Below are positions 59,444-64,000 of a stretch of DNA of 64,000 nucleotides, in pieces. The position numbers and the translations under genes are program-made. The first letter of the stretch is position 1. Every line of letters starts with the position of its first letter. Below the pieces are notes generated by a model. That model made no database searches. It was not told the origin of the DNA and was given only the letters and a program-made list of their open reading frames with translations. The stretch is from Corynebacterium propinquum DSM 44285 (GTDB lineage Bacteria; Actinomycetota; Actinomycetes; Mycobacteriales; Mycobacteriaceae): contig NZ_AQXC01000004.1 of the NCBI RefSeq assembly GCF_000375525.1, positions 62,001-126,000 on the forward strand, given 5' to 3'.

Positions 59444-62400
59444 GTGGTGACACCGCGCTCACCGACACCGCCAACCACATATTCCAAAGAGCTGAGCATT
59501 ACTGTGAGTTCGAACCGACCATCTATCCCATCGACTGCCACCCTTGGGTTATCTAGCCCAAAAGCCAGCGAAGACATCTCCTGGCTTGGTTGGAATAAGC
59601 CCGAACACACCGCATTGCTGTGGTGCCTGGCTGCGGCATCTGACCAGGACCTCGCGCTGAATACGCTCATTCGCATGGCCGGAAACCTGGATGATGACGG
59701 CGCAGAATTAACCACCCAGCTGTGCGAAGACGAAGCATTACGAGTACGATTTTTCGCTTTGTTGGGTGGGTCCACGCTATTGGGCGATCATGTGGCGGCC
59801 CACCCGGAGACGTGGAAAGAACTTCTCAAGCCCCTGCCGGAAAAATCTGAGATGTTCCAGCAAATGCTGCAGGCAGTGGGGGCTCAGGTTGCTGATTTCG
59901 CGGACTCGGACGCTGATTCTGATTCCGGACCCGGCACAACAGCTGGTGCAGGTTCTAATACAGGTTCCGGTGCCGAGCCTGACAACGACGATGCGCCCGA
60001 CCCGGCTAGCTCTGACTTGTCGACGCCTGGTACCTACCGCGCGGCGATGACCGGTAGCGATGCTACCTGTGCGTTGCGTGATGCCTACCGCACGTTGATG
60101 CTGCGAATCGCCGCGCATGATCTGGCTGGGAGCTATTTTGCGCGCAAAGGCCAAACCGAACCGCAACCGAAGCTGTTGTTTAGCACGATTACCGGTGCGC
60201 TGTCTGATTTGGCTGATGCTGCATTGACCGCGGCACTCGCGGTTGCGGTGGCTGAGGTCTATGGCCCGTGCGTTGGTGGCGCTACCGAATCAGGTGCGGT
60301 GACCACAAAGAGCACCACGAAGAACACCACAAAAAACAAGCCCCCGAAGCCGGTTGACGCCCGGCTAGCGGTTATCGCGATGGGCAAGTGCGGCGCGCAG
60401 GAGCTGAACTACATCTCCGACGTCGATGTCATTTTTGTTGCCGCACCCGCCAGCAACAAAGCCACGCGCTTGGCTGCTGAGTTCAACCGCATCGGCTCGG
60501 CCGCATTTTTCGAGGTAGACCCCAACCTGCGCCCAGAAGGCAAATCCGGCGCGTTGGTGCGCACCCTGGAATCGCATATCAAGTACTACCGGCGCTGGGC
60601 CGAAACCTGGGAATTTCAAGCACTGCTGAAAGCCCGCGCCCAAACCGGTTACCTACCTCTGGGCCACCGCTACGAAGACGCAATCCGTCCGATGGTGTGG
60701 ACGGCATCGGAGCGTGACTCCTTCGTCGAAGACGTCCAAGCGATGCGTCGGCGTGTACTCGCTAACGTGCCCAAAGACATGCGGACCCGCGAATTAAAAC
60801 TCGGCACCGGTGGCATGCGGGATGTCGAATTTGCTGTACAGCTGTTGCAACTCGTCCATGGCCGGTCTGATGAACGCCTGCGGGTGCTATCCACCGTCGA
60901 AGCGCTCGAGGCATTGAAGTCTTCCGGTTATATCGGCCGCGAGGATTCCTGGCAGCTCATCGAAGCGTATGAGTTTTTGCGCTTGCTGGAACACCGCCTG
61001 CAATTGCAGCGTTTTCGGCGCACCCACACTATGCCAGCAGACGATGACACCGACGCGCTGCGCTGGCTGGCACGCGCTGCCGGGTTTGATGCGCATGGCT
61101 CAAAATCATCGTATGACTTGATGGTTAACCACTTGCGCAAAGTCCGTGTGCGTATTTCCGAGCTGCACTCACGGTTGTTTTACCGGCCATTGTTGGATTC
61201 TGTGGCTTCTATGTCGGCCGAAGAACTCAAGCTTTCGCCAGCGGCCGCGAAACTACAGCTTTCTGCGTTGGGCTACCGGCATCCTGGTCGCGCGTTCGAT
61301 CACCTCACCAAGTTGGCATCCGGTACCTCACGCAAAGCGCGTATCCAATCGATTCTGCTACCCGGGCTGATGGAATGGCTTGCAAATACCGCCGACCCCG
61401 ATGCTGGCCTACTTAATTACCGCAAACTTTCGGATGCCGCCTTTGATCGTTCCTGGTTTTTGCGCATGCTGCGCGATGAAGGAATCGTCGGCAAGCGGCT
61501 GATGTCAATCCTGGGTAATTCGCCGTACACAGCGGAGTTGATCATCAACGCGCCCGATACCGTCAAGTTGCTATCCGATGGCGCGAACGGCCCGAAATTC
61601 CTGGAGACCAACCCACAGCAAGTGTCGAAGTCCTTGGTGAACTCGTCGAAACGCCACGCTGACCCAGACAAAGCAGTGGCGGTAGCGCGCTCTTTACGAC
61701 GCGTGGAGCTGGCCCGGATCGCATCGGCGGATCAACTTGGTTTCATGCCGGTCGAGCGCGTGTGTCGAGAGCTGTCACTGATTTGGGATGCGGTGCTGGA
61801 AGCCGCAATTCGTGCAGAAGTCCGTGCCAGCCTGCGAGAACTCGACCGCGAAGAACCACCGGCGCGCATCGCGGTGATCGGCATGGGCCGCCTGGGTGGT
61901 CAAGAGCTTGGCTTTGGCTCAGACGCAGACGTGCTCATGGTGGCTGAACCCACCGCGGGCGAAGACGAAACCGAGGCCATGAACTGGGCGAAAAAGATCG
62001 TCGACAAGCTTCGCGCACGCCTGGCGAAACCCTCTGGTGATCCGCCGCTGGAGGTGGACTTGGGGCTGCGCCCGGAGGGCCGAAGCGGGGCAGTGGTGCG
62101 CAGCATTGCGTCTTACCGGCGCTACTACTCGCAATGGGGAGAATCCTGGGAAATCCAGGCGCTGTTGCGGGCCAACGTGGTGGCAGGTGATGCGGAAGTC
62201 GGTGCGGCGTTTATCGAGATGATCAATGATTTCCGTTATCCGGCCAGTGGGATCTCTAAATCGACGATCCGTGAGATTCGGCGAATCAAAGCACGTGTAG
62301 ATAACGAACGCTTGCCTCGTGGGGCAGATCGCAATACGCACACGAAGCTTGGCCGCGGTGGGCTGACCGACGTGGAATGGACCGTGCAGCTGTTGATCAT

Positions 62401-62743
62401 GATGCACGCTGCGCAGCACCATGAGCTACGCACCCCGTCGACATTGGACGCACTCGATGCATTGCGAGACTGCGAGATTTTGACGGACAATGAAACCGAG
62501 CAGTTACGCGAAGCTTGGTTAATGGCGACGAATGCCCGCAATGCACTGGTATTAGTACGCGGCAAACGTGTGGATCAACTGCCGCAGCCCGGCAATCATC
62601 TGGCACAAGTTGCCGGTGTGGCCGGGTGGGCACCGGAAGACAACCAGGAATTTCTTGAGGCTTATCTGAAGGCAACCCGCCATGCGCGTCGAGTGGTGGA
62701 TCAAGTTTTCTGGGGTGAACCCGATTCTTATGAATATGACTGA
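59444..62743 (+). CDS. glnE: Glutamine synthetase adenylyltransferase
   Basis: 1099 residues from GTG 59444; GTG 59504 is a good alternative. Two nucleotidyltransferase domains are GKCGAQELNYISDVDVIFV (removal of AMP) and GMGRLGGQELGFGSDADVLMV (addition of AMP), each followed by its DPNLRPEGKSGALVR / DLGLRPEGRSGAVVR block and a helical GlnD_UR-like part (KLGTGGMRDVEFAVQLLQL; KLGRGGLTDVEWTVQLLIM). It modifies the main glutamine synthetase. Two low-complexity inserts (about 150-185, Asp/Ser/Gly; about 286-305, Thr/Lys/Asn) are unusual and similar in style to the insert in the galactokinase-like protein. Confidence 0.93.
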   Translation: MVTPRSPTPPTTYSKELSITVSSNRPSIPSTATLGLSSPKASEDISWLGWNKPEHTALLWCLAAASDQDLALNTLIRMAGNLDDDGAELTTQLCEDEALRVRFFALLGGSTLLGDHVAAHPETWKELLKPLPEKSEMFQQMLQAVGAQVADFADSDADSDSGPGTTAGAGSNTGSGAEPDNDDAPDPASSDLSTPGTYRAAMTGSDATCALRDAYRTLMLRIAAHDLAGSYFARKGQTEPQPKLLFSTITGALSDLADAALTAALAVAVAEVYGPCVGGATESGAVTTKSTTKNTTKNKPPKPVDARLAVIAMGKCGAQELNYISDVDVIFVAAPASNKATRLAAEFNRIGSAAFFEVDPNLRPEGKSGALVRTLESHIKYYRRWAETWEFQALLKARAQTGYLPLGHRYEDAIRPMVWTASERDSFVEDVQAMRRRVLANVPKDMRTRELKLGTGGMRDVEFAVQLLQLVHGRSDERLRVLSTVEALEALKSSGYIGREDSWQLIEAYEFLRLLEHRLQLQRFRRTHTMPADDDTDALRWLARAAGFDAHGSKSSYDLMVNHLRKVRVRISELHSRLFYRPLLDSVASMSAEELKLSPAAAKLQLSALGYRHPGRAFDHLTKLASGTSRKARIQSILLPGLMEWLANTADPDAGLLNYRKLSDAAFDRSWFLRMLRDEGIVGKRLMSILGNSPYTAELIINAPDTVKLLSDGANGPKFLETNPQQVSKSLVNSSKRHADPDKAVAVARSLRRVELARIASADQLGFMPVERVCRELSLIWDAVLEAAIRAEVRASLRELDREEPPARIAVIGMGRLGGQELGFGSDADVLMVAEPTAGEDETEAMNWAKKIVDKLRARLAKPSGDPPLEVDLGLRPEGRSGAVVRSIASYRRYYSQWGESWEIQALLRANVVAGDAEVGAAFIEMINDFRYPASGISKSTIREIRRIKARVDNERLPRGADRNTHTKLGRGGLTDVEWTVQLLIMMHAAQHHELRTPSTLDALDALRDCEILTDNETEQLREAWLMATNARNALVLVRGKRVDQLPQPGNHLAQVAGVAGWAPEDNQEFLEAYLKATRHARRVVDQVFWGEPDSYEYD

Positions 62744-62809
62744 ATGCGCAGAGCCGAATGTGGATAAACTCGATGGCACACCAACCTTTGGCGGCGAAAG
62801 GAAATGATT

Positions 62810-63274
62810 ATGGGACTGTCACTCTCATTCAACGTTGACAATGCCACGCTGGCGGACCTGCAAGAATTGGTCGCGATGGCAGAGCACATCGGAATCGCCA
62901 GCGATACGTATGTGGAATTTGATGAGGATTCCCGTCATGTCCGGGTCGATAGCGACGGCATGAGTGCAAGCAAAGTCGCGGAGATCCAAAACAACGAACG
63001 GGCTCGGAAGGCCGAACGACTCCACAGTGATGATGTCGATGACCTTGATGATGTCGATTATGCCGACGCCCGGAATGATGCAGATGCTCATCGTCGGCAA
63101 GAAAATCAGCATGTCCGGTTTACACACCCGCGTGATGGTGGGGAATGGTCTGGCATCTTCGATCGCGTAACGCGCACCGTCAACAACAACCCAGTGACGC
63201 AGCACATTGGGGATGCGGCGATGCGCTCGCTCGGCGACATTCTATCCGGGCGGCGGAATCCACCGCGCCACTAG
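62810..63274 (+). CDS. Hypothetical acidic protein
   Basis: 154 residues. ATG 62810 is chosen because GAAAGGA lies eight bases before it (ATG 62804 is too close). The N-terminal half is an alpha/beta unit (GLSLSFNVDNATLADLQELVAMAEHIG), the middle is Asp-rich (DDVDDLDDVDYADARNDADAH), and the end is RSLGDILSGRRNPPRH. No known motif. It follows glnE by 66 bases and may be read with it. Confidence 0.65.
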   Translation: MGLSLSFNVDNATLADLQELVAMAEHIGIASDTYVEFDEDSRHVRVDSDGMSASKVAEIQNNERARKAERLHSDDVDDLDDVDYADARNDADAHRRQENQHVRFTHPRDGGEWSGIFDRVTRTVNNNPVTQHIGDAAMRSLGDILSGRRNPPRH

Positions 63275-63326
63275 TTTTGGGGTGCTAGTTATGTGAGACG
63301 CATAGCATATTGACAGGTTTATCTAC

Positions 63327-63358
63327 TGTGAAAATCACATAACCTGGTTATGCTAACC
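63327..63358 (+). promoter_or_regulatory. Two palindromes before the membrane-protein gene, one DtxR-like
   Basis: TGTGAAAATCACA (63327-63339) and GGTTATGCTAACC (63346-63358). The second has the arms of the DtxR box core (GGTTAGCCTAACC) with changes only in the middle; it covers a possible -10 (TATGCT, 63349-63354). Confidence 0.45.
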
Positions 63359-63408
63359 CCGATAAGCGTCATAACTGGAATAGCGCGTATAAGGAAGAGA
63401 TAGCCGAC

Positions 63409-63942
63409 ATGTCGAAACCGACAACTAACACGCACAAGGCATCACGCACCTGGTGGATTTACGGTGCGCTTGGCTTGGTGATAGTGCTCGCCGGTGTTTT
63501 CGTTGTCCCGATGGTGATCAATAGCTCGGACAAGCATAACGAGCAAACCGTTGGCTCGATGCTTGATGATCAACCGCATCCATTCGAAGATCAGGCAGCG
63601 GCAGGCAGTAGTATTGCGGCCGCCCCAAAATCAGAAATTTCCCCGCAGATTTATGGTCAGCGGTTGGCAGAACTCGCTTCAATTCTTGGCATTTCTGCGG
63701 ACTATATGAATCCAGATAATTGGCCCGAAATCGTGCTTCAAGTAGACCACGAGAACCGTGCCGCTATGCGGGTTATGCTCGAGAATATTTTGCATGATGC
63801 CATCGAGCGCGGCGATATTTCTTATGTTGACCGCGATCGGGTTCTCTATGCCTTCGATTTAGGGCTTATCGACGCCCCGCTTAGTGCTATTTCGAATTAT
63901 CCCATTGACGGCGAACCACTGGAATCACCCAGCTCAGACTAA
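63409..63942 (+). CDS. Hypothetical single-pass membrane protein
   Basis: 177 residues. Basic start (MSKPTTNTHKASRTWWIYG), one membrane segment (about 17-37), then an outside domain with LAELASILGISADYMNPDNWPEIVLQVDHENRAAMRVMLENILHDAIERGDISYVDRD. It is probably anchored in the membrane with the domain outside. No family recognised. The upstream DtxR-like palindrome suggests possible iron control. Confidence 0.6.
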   Translation: MSKPTTNTHKASRTWWIYGALGLVIVLAGVFVVPMVINSSDKHNEQTVGSMLDDQPHPFEDQAAAGSSIAAAPKSEISPQIYGQRLAELASILGISADYMNPDNWPEIVLQVDHENRAAMRVMLENILHDAIERGDISYVDRDRVLYAFDLGLIDAPLSAISNYPIDGEPLESPSSD

Positions 63943-64000
63943 TCAGTGCGGTTTTCCGGTTCCGGTGTGGTTGCTTCGTGGATCACCAGACCGTGCTGTG
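63939..64000 (-). CDS. 3' end of a convergent gene (partial)
   Basis: The last 20 codons of a minus-strand frame end QHGLVIHEATTPEPENRTD, stop TAG (63939-63941). Its stop overlaps the stop of the gene at 63409. The rest is outside the window, so the product cannot be named. Confidence 0.45.
   Translation of the reverse strand, partial: QHGLVIHEATTPEPENRTD

Larger units (their letters stand above)
339..61497. repeat. Dispersed 10-mer GTCGGCAAGC (14 exact copies)
   Basis: Plus-strand copies start at 19781, 19918, 20569, 31278, 31892, 48103, 49510, 57189 and 61488. Reverse copies start at 339, 10653, 33525, 49067 and 51531. In 13 of 14 the base before G is C (CGTCGGCAAGC). The copies encode VGK, SAS, RQA or LAD in different frames; one is intergenic (49067) and one is in a pseudogene (20569). 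Chance expectation for any 10-mer on both strands of 64 kb is about 0.1. Confidence 0.75.

Noticed and set aside
63327..63339. GlxR/CRP site TGTGA-N6-TCACA
   Set aside because: The arms TGTGA and TCACA are only three bases apart, not six.
1..64000. CRISPR array or phage
   Set aside because: No regularly spaced repeat-spacer run, cas gene, phage structural gene or integrase was seen.

Overview
The window looks like a Corynebacterium chromosome of moderate GC. The evidence is the run SURF1, LMW phosphatase, Nif3-like, zinc-ribbon protein, RNase HI/phosphatase fusion, rnpB, galactokinase-like, glnA2, glnE, together with Spa-type pilus genes, class C and class E sortases, DtxR-like sites and an HtaA (haem-binding) protein. 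The C. diphtheriae/ulcerans/pseudotuberculosis group is plausible from the Spa organisation, but the species cannot be fixed from the sequence alone.

Layout. 1-700: a DUF3052 gene and tRNA-Val. An IS481-family element (704-2127) sits exactly at the tRNA 3' end between 16-bp direct repeats. 2.3-18.8 kb: a pilus island. It holds two tandem [upstream element - major pilin - hairpin - class C sortase] modules separated by a dead IS3 copy, then a basal-type minor pilin, a large VWA tip adhesin and a small membrane protein. A second IS3 element has removed the 5' part of a second tip-like pilin. A class E sortase and a 50-residue membrane protein follow. 18.8-24.4 kb: a Fic protein, a wrecked type IIG methyltransferase, and an SSS transporter / RpiR regulator / DUF2891 group. 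25-29 kb: an acyl-CoA dehydrogenase - CaiB CoA-transferase - permease operon resembling glutarate-type acid catabolism. 29-34 kb: small hypotheticals, then DUF3100 permease and M20 hydrolase. 34-36 kb: a putatively DtxR-controlled beta-propeller/HtaA/Rib surface protein lying between about 65-bp direct repeats. 36-44 kb: AlkB, a secreted trypsin-like protease, a RelA/SpoT-domain protein with a 66-residue partner, a PAP2 phosphatase, butanediol dehydrogenase, an MNT/HEPN pair and a 2H phosphoesterase. 44-49 kb: two overlapping YhgE/Pip membrane proteins. 49-64 kb: conserved chromosomal backbone.

How the genes work together. The pilus genes form one assembly line: class C sortases polymerise the pilins, the LAVTG minor pilin is the likely base, the VWA protein the tip, and the class E sortase the likely wall-anchoring enzyme. 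The 25-29 kb operon would import an acid, activate it by CoA transfer and oxidise it. glnA2 and glnE belong to nitrogen metabolism. Several small two-gene sets (MNT/HEPN; RelA/SpoT plus a small protein) and Fic look like toxin or stress modules.

The most unexpected signal is a dispersed 10-mer, GTCGGCAAGC. I count 14 exact copies on both strands, in several reading frames and in one intergenic site. It is common in backbone genes and nearly absent from IS elements, the pilus island and the catabolic operon.
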